Below the pieces are notes generated by a model. The model was not told where the DNA came from. It made no database searches and saw only the letters and a list, made by a program, of their open reading frames with translations. The position numbers were made by a program, and so were the translations under genes. A DNA stretch of 64,000 nucleotides from Sinotaia quadrata (Eukaryota > Mollusca > Gastropoda > Architaenioglossa > Viviparidae): contig CM054181.1 of the NCBI GenBank assembly GCA_028829895.1, positions 102,665,860 through 102,729,859 of the forward strand, in the 5' to 3' direction. Position 1 is the stretch's first letter, and every line of letters starts with the position of its first letter. Positions 13,819 to 25,387 of the stretch are shown here, one piece after another.

Positions 13819-14733
13819 ATGTCCGATGCTGACATTATGGCAGAGGCATATGCCACTGCTGGAACAGAGAAGGTCGACAGTCATCATGCCCTCTCTTCTC
13901 CGGCATCCAAACCACCCACACCGATTGGACCACGCCGTTTGTCAGGCATCATGGACCTATCAACTAGTGGGTCGGAATCTCAGAACATGGAGAATGGAGT
14001 GAATGGTTCACCATACCAAAGCTTGGTGGGACTGGGTGGAGCAGGGCTGGGAAATGGGGGTGGTTCTTCCGCAAGCAAGTTAGCCTGCCGCTATTGTGGA
14101 AAAACATTTTCTCAAGCTGGCTACATCAAAGCTCATGAACGTCTTCACACAGGAGAGAAACCATTTGCTTGTTCAGTTTGTGGCAAGCGGTTCAGTGACC
14201 CGTCCAACTGGAAAAAGCACGAGCGTGTCCATGCCAACCAGACCCGTAAACCGCCTGGCCCTTCACCAACATCGGATGTAGCCCACAAGGTAAAGAGCCT
14301 GTTTGTCAAGTCCTTCAGTTCTGTAATAACGTCCCCTCTGCACCACCGGCACCTACTTCTCTCCATTCGTGGGTCTGACGGTGCAGTTGGGGGCAGCAGT
14401 GGCCCCATAGTTTGCAAGGTGTGTGGGAAGGTGTTCTCCAGCCAGAGCAGTCTATCCACACATAAGCGTATCCATACGGGCGAACGTCCATATCGATGTG
14501 AGCGATGTGGCAAGAGTTTCACTCAGGTTGGCACACTCCGCACACATGAACGCATTCACACAGGTGAGAAACCATATGTTTGCCGGGTATGTGGCCGCAC
14601 CTTTGCACAGTCGGGCTCGTACCGCATGCATGAACGCCGTCATGCTACTGAGTCCACGCAGCGTTGCCATGTCTGTTATGCTACTTTCTCTACTTGGCAA
14701 GAGCTGCGACTTCATATGGCCTCACATCCCCAG
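13819..14733 (+). CDS. C2H2 zinc-finger transcription factor, exon A (six fingers)
   Basis: This exon encodes the first 305 residues of a sequence-specific DNA-binding protein expected to act in the nucleus. The ATG at 13819 (context CAAAATGTC) is the first in frame after an in-frame stop. Residues 1-85 are low in complexity, rich in Ser, Gly and Pro. Six C2H2 fingers follow: residues 90-110 and 118-138, then after a 60-residue spacer 199-219, 227-247, 255-275 and 283-303. Krueppel-type TGEKP or TGERP linkers join fingers 1-2, 3-4 and 4-5. Finger cysteines and histidines are intact. The exon ends CATCCCCAG before GTAAGA, in phase 0, which matches the exon at 33582. Reading into the intron would add a short tail and stop at 14767-14769. 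The 2+4 spacing recalls Hunchback, but the fingers themselves are Krueppel-like, so no ortholog name is given. Confidence 0.95.
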
Positions 14734-15043
14734 GTAAGACAACTTTGCATTAGAGTGCTTGCTATGTAGTTGCTCTTGCATATTCAGCATTGGAATACTG
14801 TCAATTCACTTTTTTCGCAAATGTTATATTTTTTATATCGAAGCAAAAGTAAATGTTGGATTATTAGCTTGTATTTTCACTCAGGTGTCAGATTTTGTAA
14901 AGTCAAAAATTTTTTATCTGCATGTTACCAATAATGGAAATTCCACCCCTATCACCGAAAAAGACAAAGATAACAAGGACAAAAGAGAATAAAGCGAATA
15001 ATGGTGAATTCAGTACTCCATCTAGCTCTCTTTTTCTTTGCAG

Positions 15044-15076
15044 GTGTACCTCTGCTTACGCTACCTTGCCTCCTAG
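15044..15076 (+). CDS. Candidate alternative terminal exon (six-finger isoform)
   Basis: A strong pyrimidine tract and acceptor (CTCTCTTTTTCTTTGCAG) ends at 15043, only 310 bp after the exon A donor. Joined in phase 0, the sequence adds ten residues (VYLCLRYLAS) and stops at TAG 15074-15076. The product would have 315 residues, keeping all six DNA-binding fingers and losing the C-terminal pair. The sequence from 15044 to about 15130 is richer in GC and CpG than the intron around it, as expected of exon or 3' UTR. No canonical AATAAA lies close behind, although an AATAAT occurs near 15137. The acceptor and phase are seen; use as a real exon is inferred. Confidence 0.45.
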   Translation: MYLCLRYLAS

Positions 15077-16893
15077 GCTGCTTTGGCGGGTTAGGGTCTC
15101 AGCGCTGACGTCTGTAGACACAGGCTTTGAGACTCAATAATGGAACTTGCATTTCCCGTTTGCATGCTTGCTTCTGGATGTGTGCAGGGAAGTTTTCAGA
15201 TAAAGACATTTCAAATAAGAAGTTTGGTTTGGTTTGTGCATATGTCCTTTTATTTGTTTGTTTGAAAAGGAGTTGGCTGGTGATAGATATCTTTTATCAT
15301 TTCCTGCTCTATGCGAAACCATAAAGGATGTTGGATTATTTTTTAACCTTTCATGATGATATAAATTTGTCACAAAAGTTGTTCCATTTCTTCTCATATT
15401 CAGATTTTAGTCCTAAAAAACACGAGCATCACCAGAAAATGAATTAAAACAGAAATAGAAAATGAATAAATAAGTAACACGTTACAGCTAATTTTAAAAA
15501 GTGAATTGTTAAATATAAGATGAAATAAAATTCTTGGCCATCTGTGTTCAGATCTGAATTTATAGCTGCATCTAAAAAACAGCAAGATGTGTATACAAGT
15601 GGGTTTTGAAGTACTACTTTTAATTTAAGTAACACTACCTTCATAGAATGTATTCAAATGAATCAATTAATTTAGACTTTATTTTGTTGATGGCCAGTAC
15701 ATTGACCAATATTTAAATATAATGCATTATTTCATAAACACAAGCTTGAAATTGTAATTTGTGCAACAAATTAAAAATATATGTATGAGATATATATATA
15801 TATATATATCAACAAATTTCACTGATGATAGCAATTAGGCACGTCTAGCTTGGTTAGAAACAGCTGTTGTAATTTTAATGGCATCACTGATAACATATAT
15901 TACATGATATACATTTATATACTGTCACTGTCCATGAACTCCAGTTCTTTTTCATTAGAAATGACAACTCTTGTATTATGTAATACTAATAGGGAATTTC
16001 TTTATTTGTCTACATTTTAAAAATATTTATTAATTTGTATTTGTCATGCTTCTTATTAGTCAGTGTGACTTTGCTTTTCTAATATAACTTTTTAAATATA
16101 GGAGCTTCATTTAATGAGTGTGCCTCATAAATCCAGACATGTGAATGTGTCAACTGTCATGTTTTTGTTATGAGTGAAGAAACCCAGAGAACTGTTGATT
16201 ATTGTACTGTAATTAAGTGCTACTCATAGAACTACTCATAAAGTTGTTCATGTGTAATTAATGAAATAAGTGCCTCATGATAAAGCATTTTGTCTTGGTA
16301 CATGTGCTTTTGTTTGCTTGCTTTCTGAAAACTTGAAAGAAACTTTTAGTATCGTTGAAGTTTGTCTTTTGGAGTTGGCTCATGGGTCTAAATATTTAAC
16401 ATGATTTTTACTTGTAATAATAAAATCCCTTTAGAATGTGTGAACGTTAGACATCTCCATATTTTCAGTCTGCTTGTTTTAAATTAATTGACTGCTGGCT
16501 CGAGTTTTGGTGCTAAACAGGTAATTTCATCTCCAAACACATTCCAGTATTGACTGAGACATACACGTTTTACCTATTATTTTTATAGTACTGAACTACT
16601 TTTAACATTTTTGTTTAAAAAAATATTTAGCTGATAATTTGGTGGTAAAAATTAGAACTAGAAAGATAAAATTTAGCCCATATCAGATGTAGTTAACAAA
16701 ATATTATTAACTGAAGACTACATTTCAGTGAGAAAAAGATGAAAACAACAATTTCATTCACTTTTTGTTTATTTTAAAAAAGAAGGGAAATAAATTTTGT
16801 TTTTAATTAAGTAATTTTTAGTAAGTAGTCCCAACATCATTCACATTTTTTATTTTTAAATATTATTAATTTTGATTAATTTGTGTATATTGT

Positions 16894-16928
16894 TGCTTCA
16901 AGTTCAACACTGTTTTGAACTTGAAGCA
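16894..16928. other. Perfect 14 bp hairpin in the intron
   Basis: TGCTTCAAGTTCAA is followed after a 7 base loop by its exact reverse complement. The stem is too short for a typical microRNA precursor and no further pairing is visible outside it. It is listed as a structural curiosity. Confidence 0.6.
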
Positions 16929-17125
16929 TTATAAATGACTAATTTTACTGAATGTCAGCTAGCACATCTTTGTATTTAATATTCCAATAAAATTATCTTT
17001 TTTGAAAACCTACACTTCTTAATATATTTTGGGATTGTGCCTACATCTGTGTTTTTATTATTTGATTACTATGGCTCAAATTTAGCTTGAAAACTGTTAT
17101 CTTTGATTTTTGCTATAGTATAATG

Positions 17126-17323
17126 CAGGGATCACCAACACGGTGCCCCCGGGCACCAGGTCGCCCGCAAAGACCACATGAGTCGCCCGCAGGCCTTTTC
17201 TAAGTCTTCACATTATTAATAATGTATAAAGGCAAACTAGAAGAGTGTATCAAACTGGTAGCCCTTCGTATGACTTAGTACCCATGAAGTAGCTCTCAGT
17301 ATCAAAAAGGTTGGTGACCCCTG
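17126..17323. mobile_element. hAT-type nonautonomous element, 198 bp, with 8 bp target duplication
   Basis: The element begins CAGGGATCACCAAC and ends GTTGGTGACCCCTG, giving a 14 bp terminal inverted repeat with one mismatch. It is flanked on both sides by the same 8 bp GTATAATG (17118-17125 and 17324-17331), the target length made by hAT transposases. GC content and CpG density are much higher than in the intron around it. There is no coding capacity. Subterminal words such as GAGAGCTACTTCATGGG (read on the minus strand) resemble a hAT MITE type that I recall as widespread in animals; that family link is from memory and unchecked. Confidence 0.9.
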
Positions 17324-18808
17324 GTATAATGTCTATCAGTAGTAACTTGACCTTTACACTAATGCCATTTAAACTCTTTAATTGATAAGAGTCCTTGGTG
17401 ATGTTTTATCATAAACATAATTTATTGTGTCAGTAAGTATGTTTGATTATTAAACAATTTCACACCATGGACCATATCCACATTTCTTCATTTCCCATAT
17501 TTGTTTTTGTACCTTGCATTAGAATGATCAAACTGAATGCAGAGAATAATTTATCTTGCAATCTCTATAATAATGAATATTATTATTGATTGTAGCTGTC
17601 TTTATGTTGATTTATTATTTTTACTTGTTGAATTTTAAATTTTCTTCTTCTGAAATTGAATTTTTGAAACCAGTGCTTTCTTTGTTTGGAGTTTGACTGT
17701 AATAGATTTACTTTTCCTTCCTGTTAATTGTTACAGTGTTAATCATAATATTACCTTTATTTTAGCATATACATAATTCTGACTTAATAATTAAACATAT
17801 TGTTCAGGATGGCAGTGGGTAGGTATGAAATATAAAGATGATGCTGCAAGACTTAAAGAAAAAGTACTGAAACTGTATAGTGAGTGTGTGCGTGCATGCA
17901 AATTTCTGATAGCAAGGTTGTTATTTTTTTCACACCTTTATGCTTTTTTCTGAAATGTATTGGTGACATCTGACAGAGAATACATGTTTTGCTGCTGAAT
18001 TCTACAAGGAAATTCCCACATGTCACATTTTATTCCCGAACTCTCACTGATGTCAGTTTGTGCTGTCTTATTTTTCAATAGTTCCTACTCACTACTTAAA
18101 ATATGTCCACATAGCTTTCAGATGGCACAAACCATGTGACCTTGTGGTTGTGGTGGCAAACACATTTCAGGTTAATGTCACATGTCAGTGTATCTTTTTA
18201 CTGGTTGGCAAAAAAGACATGATGAAAACCTCAAGCAAAGTGTCTTTAGTCTTATTAAAAATAATATTACTCTCACTGCTCCGTTGAACGACAGCCCGCT
18301 TGCTGTATACTGAAACTTTTGTGCAGTTTGACCGTGTCTCATTTTATAATGATGTACCTGTCCTTGTATATTAACTATTACTGCTGCTAATTTACAACAA
18401 ACTTGTTATATAATAATACTTGTTTTGCCTGCATCTTTGCTTGGATAAATGTCATTTTTTAAGAATATGTTGCTTTAAATAAAATTATTTTATAAACTTT
18501 TTTCTTTCTTTATTGCTAGTAAGAACCATAACACATGTGCCAGAAATGTGTTATTGTTTTTTCATATCTAAGTGTCATGGAAATCTTGGGATGTAATATG
18601 TCAGTTTTTCTTTTAGTCAGTTTGGTTTTGAATTTGATATGCTTTCCATGAGCTGTATAAGTCTCTTTTGGATTTTGTTGATACTGAATTAAGGTTTGAT
18701 CTCTTTTTGGGAAGCATTGCAAAAGTAAAAGCAACCACCAAAATACAATATTTACTAAATTATATACTACAGTATAAAATCTAATACACAGAATACTCAG
18801 TGAAACAT

Positions 18809-19042
18809 TGAAGTGAGTAAGCATCTGCAGTCCCAGTGTATCCACGAAGTAAGTGTCTGCAGTCTCAGTAAAGCCACGAAGTGAGTAAGTGTTCGCAGTC
18901 TAAGTAAAGCCACGAAGTGAGTAAGTGTTCGCAGTCTAAGTAAAGCCACGAAGTGAGTAAGTGTTCGCAGTCTAAGTAAAGCCACGAAGTGAGTAAGTGT
19001 TCGCAGCCTCAGTAAAGCCATGAAATGAGTAAGTGTCCACAG
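18809..19042. repeat. Minisatellite, 36 bp unit, about six copies
   Basis: The unit ACGAAGTGAGTAAGTGTTCG plus CAGTCTAAGTAAAGCC recurs about six times; the central copies are nearly identical and the outer ones diverged. As 36 is a multiple of three, a minus-strand frame stays open and yields a repeated peptide, but nothing else supports coding. The array ends at the insertion point of the 803 bp element at 19043. Confidence 0.9.
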
Positions 19043-19845
19043 TAGGGCTGTCAGTTTTTTATAAAATGCTGCCCGGGTACTACCCGTCCAAATTTTGAAA
19101 GGGTACCCACTTGAAAATTAGCATAATCTCCATTGCAAATGGTGATCTCTACACAAAGCTATTTAACCATTAAGCATGTGCTCTATTTCACACAGTAGCC
19201 ACTGGTATGCATCTAGTGACTTACTATTATTAGTATTAATCATGATCTTTATATGTACAACACAAACTTTAATATGATCAATCATTACATACACTAAATA
19301 AAATGTCAACAACAATAACATTTAAAAATACGGCATCAAGTTCAATTGCCCTTCGCCGACAGAATTTCATCACGCTGATTGCATTTTGCTTGGGCGTGAA
19401 GATGATGTCTTACCTATATTAAATATATTACAATATTGTTATTTAATTTATTGACGTTAAAATACTGACAAGTTTGTTTACTGAAGTCTTATTAACATGC
19501 TACATGTGTTAACGAGCAAAGGAAACTGCGCAAGCTATGGTGATCCATGCCATCCATAATTAGATCTAGGTACAGCGGCTGCCATGACCAGCACGATTTA
19601 GCAGGCTGCCATCTATGAACAGGATGCGAATGTGACCCCTGAGGGGAGTGTGCTAAATCGAGACAACCAGTGTCAGTTCTCTATTCTATCGCATGATTGG
19701 CTTGCCTCTGTCAGTTTCCCTTGCACCCCACTCTACATTACCCATTTCTGTGCCAAAGGCCATATTATCACGGGTACCCGGTGCTCAATTTTACTACCCC
19801 GATATTACTTATTAGCACGGCAGTGGGTACCCGTTGACACCACTA
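19043..19845. mobile_element. hAT-type nonautonomous element, about 803 bp, inserted at a minisatellite
   Basis: The left end reads TAGGGCTGTCA and the right end, reverse-complemented, TAGTGGTGTCA. The 8 bp flanks are GTCCACAG (19035-19042) and GTCCGCAG (19846-19853), a target duplication with one mismatch. Both ends carry subterminal GGGTACCC palindromes (near 19101, 19772 and 19825), possible transposase-binding repeats. The interior is richer in GC and CpG than the intron. It holds no long transposase frame; open frames of about 60-80 codons near the right end are not recognisable. The ends and flanks are seen; hAT membership is inferred from them. Confidence 0.75.
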
Positions 19846-20185
19846 GTCCGCAGTGCATGAAGGTGAGAGTGATATAGGAGCGGCCCAACCGAATACACCA
19901 CTGTTATTATTACCCACTATGCTGTGTATAAGCCATGCCCAGCATGCATTGCATTTTCCTATTTTCATAGTTTTAGGGTTACTGGCAAGCTTACTTTTGG
20001 GATGGTGTGTTGTATATAGCCTTTCTTTATGCTAGAACACAGAACAGTAAAAGTCTGATCAAAACCATACTGTAGATTTTGAGTTAACCCAGTCCAAACA
20101 AACAGACAGATATTCTGGAGATAGGAGTTTTTGGTTTTCTATCTTAATTCTTATACTACCCCAAAAATATGTAAACTTCACATTA

Positions 20186-20361
20186 CAGTGCAACCACGCG
20201 ATAACGCAAAAATTGGGGTCCTTAAAATTGGATTGCATTAATTATTTAATATGGTTGCGTTATTGTGGGGTTTTGCAATATGTGCGAATGAATATAAGAA
20301 ATTTCGGGAGCCATGCCACGACCGCATTATATCCAAATTTTGCTTTATCTTGGGGTTCCAC
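20186..20361. mobile_element. Tc1/mariner (pogo-like) MITE, about 176 bp
   Basis: The left end CAGTGCAACCACGCGATAAC and the reverse-complemented right end AGTGGAACCCCAAGATAAAG form an imperfect inverted repeat that continues through GCAAAAWTTGG. TA dinucleotides sit at both borders. CAGTG.AACC...CGATAACGC-type ends are typical of pogo/Tigger-like nonautonomous elements. There is no transposase. The right border is decayed, so the end is accurate only to a few bases. Confidence 0.6.
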
Positions 20362-23300
20362 TATTTTCAGTGTATGAAGAGAAATTTTTTTATTTATATA
20401 CTTATGCGTATTTAAAAAAAAATTTTTTATAGACATTATAGTGTACAGTATGTGAATATATCTACAGTATAAATATGGAAGAAACATCTCAGAGAACATT
20501 TTGGGAGTTTATAAAAGCAGACAAAAAGATTTCTTCATATAATATTATAATCCTTTTCCACGAACGTAACCACTACTAAAAGTATTATTTCTTGCCTATA
20601 TTTACATCTGTGAACATTTAATATCTTCATTTCACATATCTCTAAAACAGAATTATTAATCTGTTATCTGCTGTCACAATAGCTATCTTGTTTTTCTTCT
20701 TTTAGCTACATATTTAAATTAAATTTAATCCTTTCACCTTTATTTTCATGGATAGCTTTTTTTGTTTTTTAAATTTAAAGGTTTTCTATTGTATGTATCT
20801 TAATTGTACTCCTAACATTAGTCATGATCTCTGGTGTCAAATATGTACAGTTCTAAATTTGAATGTTATTTTCAAAATAACATTTTCAAAATATTACTCC
20901 AAAGTTGAGGCATCTTTAAACATTCCCACTCCTTTGATAGCTTCTGCTCCCATCTCGTATCCCCCCCCACTCTAATTAATTTTTCTACTAAACTTTGGGT
21001 CGACTTCATTTGTGGGCCACTCTGTACTGTGTTTGTAAGTAATAGTAACATTTTCAGAGTTAATTTTTAATGCAGAGCTAAACTGCAAAAATCTCAAATA
21101 TTCAACATGTCCACAATCCATAGTCAGATGTCTTTACCACATCATGATATATCAGTTATCACATAATCTTTGCTTCTCTTTTTTATATTGATTCATGTCT
21201 TTATCACAGTTAATTTAAAGAAGCACTCCTAAAGTTCTATAACAATTTGATTGAAAGTGATGGATCATGATTTTCTAATCCGTAATATAAATTATATATT
21301 AAGCTTTTTATATGCATTATTGAGAGTGCATTAAATGCAACTGTCAGAGACAGTAGCATAACTATTGGACATGTAATGAGGTAGAAATTTTTACTAATCT
21401 ATAAGTCAAAATAATACAGTTATTATTTAAAACAGTCATTTCAGCTTTCGTTGAACTGTCATGGTAAAGTTTGTTATTTAAAAGATTTTTCACAAACAGA
21501 AAGTTGTCAATTAATTCAAATGACTAAGAAGGCAAAAGATCTCTACATTTGTAATACTTTATGTAAATATGTGACCTATATAGCAAGAAACTATTTGTTA
21601 ACGGAATGGAAATTTGGTATCTTTCAGATGGAATTAATAATAATTGAATTAAGAATATAATTTAGTGCAGTTTGCTTCTCAATTCATAAATTTATTATTT
21701 ATTTATCACAGAATGTCTGAGCATGCACACTTGCACACATACACATGCATATGCTCGCAGGCATACATGTGAACACACTCATAAACACAGAGATTTACAC
21801 ATGCATGAAGTTATTTTCCCTTTATTAGAACTGTTTATTTTATTTTTTTGTTTATACTAACATTTAATAAATGGATTGAAAAATGTAAGCACAAACTGCT
21901 TCTTATTCTGATTCTTATGCTAGAGTGTATTTGCATGGACTGATAACTCCATGAGTGGCGCTTTAAAGTGGCAAATAGTCAAAGTATAATGGGATTTTGT
22001 TCACTAATTCTGATTATAATTGTGTAATAAAAAATTGACTGGTAAAAAAAAAAAATAATTGTAAATTGTCAATAAAATTATCATATAGCAAGTTTGCATT
22101 GTGGTTTGACTAATGTGAGGCATTTGAAATTTTGACAGATAACTGATGTTTTGAAAATTGATTCTGAATTTTGTTATTTGAAACTGTTCTCCGAATTTTG
22201 ATTGTATAAAACTGCTGATTTCTTTTTATGTGACCTCAAGCTCAATTGAGGTATCTAGTGTACTTATTTTGATGGCTGAAGGTGATCCAAAACAGGTTTA
22301 AAAATACAACTTACCTCATTGGACTGTCACTAAAATAAAGATTCAAATTATTGTAATAAAAGGGGTTCATATTATATAATCAAATTGTAACATTAATGTC
22401 AGTAACTGAGTAAGTTAATCAGTGCCCCCCCCCCCCAAGCAATAATATATAGAAAACGCACACAAATAATTTTGTAATCTTTCAAGTAGCTTTTTTTTTC
22501 CATGTTTAAATAAGTTCTCTAGTGAATACAACTCTCATTATTTAAATATTTTTGATTTTAAACAATTATTCTTTACAACCACTAATACTACTTTACTAGT
22601 TGTGACATACAACCAACAGGTGGACATTTTTTAATACATATTTTGTTAAGGTGAGAAGTTATTGTTATTATGGACTGTTAATATTTATAGAAGAATATTA
22701 TGCTAAGAAAGTCCAGAAATTCTTAATATGCTTTTGAAATGGTTTATGCATTTCATTTCCTTTATTTGCAATTGTTCATTTATAGTAAAGGGTTATTAAG
22801 TGTTGTGGTAAGGTCAGTCCAAAAGTGACAACATTGCTGAATTTATAATTTATATTAGCATGGATCATTGTAATAAATATTAGTATTAATTTAATAAATG
22901 TCCAAGGCCTATTTCTAGACTGTTATACAATTTCTCCTGTCTCTTATTTTTAAGAAATGTGCTCATTTCTGGAATAAGAGGCTGGCTTTTGGAAATGTTG
23001 GGGTTTTGTCTATTATTCTGCTCTTTTTTGTTTAATTTTTAAAATAAAAACTACCTGCAGTAAACTTAACTGTCAAGTCTCACATATTTTTCGGAACCTC
23101 CAGATTTTTGGGCACAACACCTGCTCTTTGCAAGAGTCTAAAAATTATGTTGGTTTTCCTACAATAAGTGAAATGGGATTCTTTCTCCCCTTCCTACCAG
23201 ACCCTAATTTACTTTAGTTTGCACTTGCTCACAATTGTCCGCACTTGTTCACACAATTTAGTTGGATCTGTATTTCCGTTACTAGTGCGCTCAGTCTTAA

Positions 23301-23444
23301 TAAGGCGACAATATCTTCATTCACTGTTGTGTGCATTGTTAGCCTTCACTTTTGCTTTGAAGTTTTCACATTATACTGGGATCACCCCAAATCAGACAGA
23401 AGTATGGCAGCAAGTTTAATGAGATAAGAAAACACTTTTAAAGA

Positions 23445-23613
23445 ATGGCTACAGGAATTGAGCAGATATTTAGATCATTATCTAGGTACACATTTTCAAT
23501 TGGAAATGCCAGGGAAAATTATATCAATCGCACTGCAGGTCAATCCTCCACAAAACTTTCAAGCTTGCAAAACAAGAAGGCCAAAGTTGATTTTTGTGAC
23601 AACACTGCAGAAG
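23445..23613 (+). pseudogene. First exon of a broken hAT-like gene
   Basis: An ATG in a good context (AAGAATGGC) opens 56 codons plus one base, ending CTGCAGAAG before GTAAAC, a good donor in phase 1. The encoded segment is Ser-, Asn- and Lys-rich and is not recognised by itself. It is paired with 24529-24714 because joining at this donor and the acceptor at 24528 keeps one frame (the split codon gives Asp) and places it just before a segment that looks like a hAT-type transposase N-terminus. A second overlapping open frame here could also be read, so the pairing is an inference. Confidence 0.35.
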
Positions 23614-23921
23614 GTAAACTATATATTTTTATATATATATTATATATTTCAGTAAGTGCTATGAACTAAGGTACATATGTACACACTGAATGTACTGCTA
23701 ATCTTTTCCAACTAAGATGATTATTTTATGTTCTTTAGTCAAGAATGCTGTTTTATTTTAATTTTGGTCTTGTACTTATTTCTCTTCAATAGTCACTTTT
23801 TTTTTTTAAACATTGAGAGCTCTGTTATGCCATGCACTTCAATTCTTTTATTTATTTAAAGTTGAGTGTTTCAGTATTTATGATGTGTAAGTTCTTATAA
23901 TTAATCATTCATGGTGAAATA

Positions 23922-24277
23922 CAGTAGATTCTGTAATTGGCATTCCTCACCCGAAGCTTCAAAAATCAGCAGATTATCTAGCACTGTAGCAGTCATTTAA
24001 AATTTTGACAACAGAACACCTGTTTAAACATATGTAATAGTATATTATAAAACCAAATAATCTAGGGTGTAAACAAAAAAATGTAAAATTATGTGTATCG
24101 TTGTAATTAGATTACAAATTTTAATATGCAGGTGTACTGTGCATGTATATACCATATTTATTTATCCATAAAATCTGATTTTTATTTTGCTTCATCAATG
24201 AAAGAAACAAAGTTCAGGACACTGCCAATTTCCTGGTGTCATTGATCATCAAGTGGCAAATTAATAAGAGTCTACTG
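23922..24277. mobile_element. Pogo/Tigger-like MITE, 356 bp, inside the pseudogene intron
   Basis: The left end CAGTAGATTCTGTAATTGGC and the reverse-complemented right end CAGTAGACTCTTATTAATTTG form an imperfect inverted repeat. TA lies on both sides (23920-23921 and 24278-24279). The subterminal text (GGCATTCCTCACCCGAAGC, GATTATCTAGCAC) resembles decayed pogo/Tigger-like ends. There is no coding capacity. It sits between the two pieces of the hAT-like pseudogene. Confidence 0.7.
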
Positions 24278-24528
24278 TATTTTTGTCTGTGTTGAATTGA
24301 AACATTTTTATACTTATCTTTTTATTTAGATTTTATATAACTTAGCTAGTATCTTTATTTTTTAAAATGACCTTTATTCTTATACACATTACATGTAATT
24401 TATCTTTAACATTTCTTTATTGAGGTTAGTTGCTTTCTTGTTTAAAAAATAATTAGTCACATCTGTGTGAGCACTGTTATTTTATTATTTATTACTATAG
24501 TTTCCCTTATTGCTTGTTTATTGTGCAG

Positions 24529-24714
24529 ACAGAATGATAAGGGTTGAAGTTCTATACTCTAATTTTGTGATGGAACACAACATACCCTTGACAGTTGCTA
24601 ATTACTGTATGGAACTTTGTAAAGTGCTGTGTCCAGACAGCAGCATTGACTGCAAATTTGAAAGTGACCAAAGACACTGTGATTGTCAAGAATTTCATTG
24701 CTCCACAGTTGTAT
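24529..24714 (+). pseudogene. hAT-transposase-like segment with a frameshift
   Basis: After an acceptor (TTTATTGTGCAG ending at 24528) the frame encodes a segment with RVEVLYSNFVMEHNIPL and a later CPDSS motif. This matches the pattern, known from hAT-derived transposases and SCAND3/ZMYM-like domesticated relatives, of an acidic/aromatic helix, 'F..EHN.P' and 'FPDS.I...F'. The expected continuation (TK.T.IVKN.IAP) is present, but in the next frame from 24667, so about one base has been lost or gained near 24666. The reading then ends without the rest of a transposase. It is a fossil fragment or domesticated remnant, not a working enzyme. Family recognition is by eye. Confidence 0.55.
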
Positions 24715-25387
24715 TGTTGTATTAAAATAAATTCTTTTAATTCTTAATGTTTATTTTTTAATACAGTTTTGTTTGTTTTAAAATGTGCATTTTGATTTGT
24801 AGTAAGAATATTGTTGTGGAAAATGAATATTTTAAATAAAAAATGCCATGGCATTGCAAACAGTTGCTGCAAAAATATCTTCTGCATTGATATTTCCATA
24901 AGTTGACAAGCTTGAGTACATGTAGTAGATATGCTACAAAAAAGTATATATACCAGGTATTTGTTAAAGTAAATAAATGAAACAAAAATTGTATTTATAT
25001 TGATGCCTCTGTTAAATAATAGTAATAATTATTATAGATCATGTCCCATTTCTTATTGTATTACTACAGATAATAAACTTTGGAATATCATCATAACTAT
25101 ACCAATAATTTTTTGGAACTTTTTTCTTTTAAATTATTACTACTCCTACTAGTGTTATGACAACATTCAACCCACAAATGATTATTAAAAACAGATTACG
25201 GTTGGAAATAATACTTTTTTAATAGAGAAGTAATATAGCTAGTATTTAAAAAAATTTTTTTTTAAAAATCACTGCAAGCACCCATCTGCCTTTTGCCTCC
25301 TCCCCTCATTTATGGCCATGCTGGAGTCGGATATATTTTTTTAAAAAAAAGAGCTAAGAACAAATTCTCATATATTCTCAGACCTTT

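Noticed and set aside
14290..14410. Possible small intron within the 60-residue spacer between fingers 2 and 3 (AAG before GTAAAG)
   Set aside because: The donor is in phase 0, but every nearby acceptor (14386, 14396, 14399, 14410) breaks the frame into finger 3, while the unspliced frame is fully open.
14145..14522. 125-codon open frame on the minus strand across the zinc-finger exon
   Set aside because: It is the antisense shadow of a GC-richer coding exon; the + strand frame has intact finger residues and splice sites.
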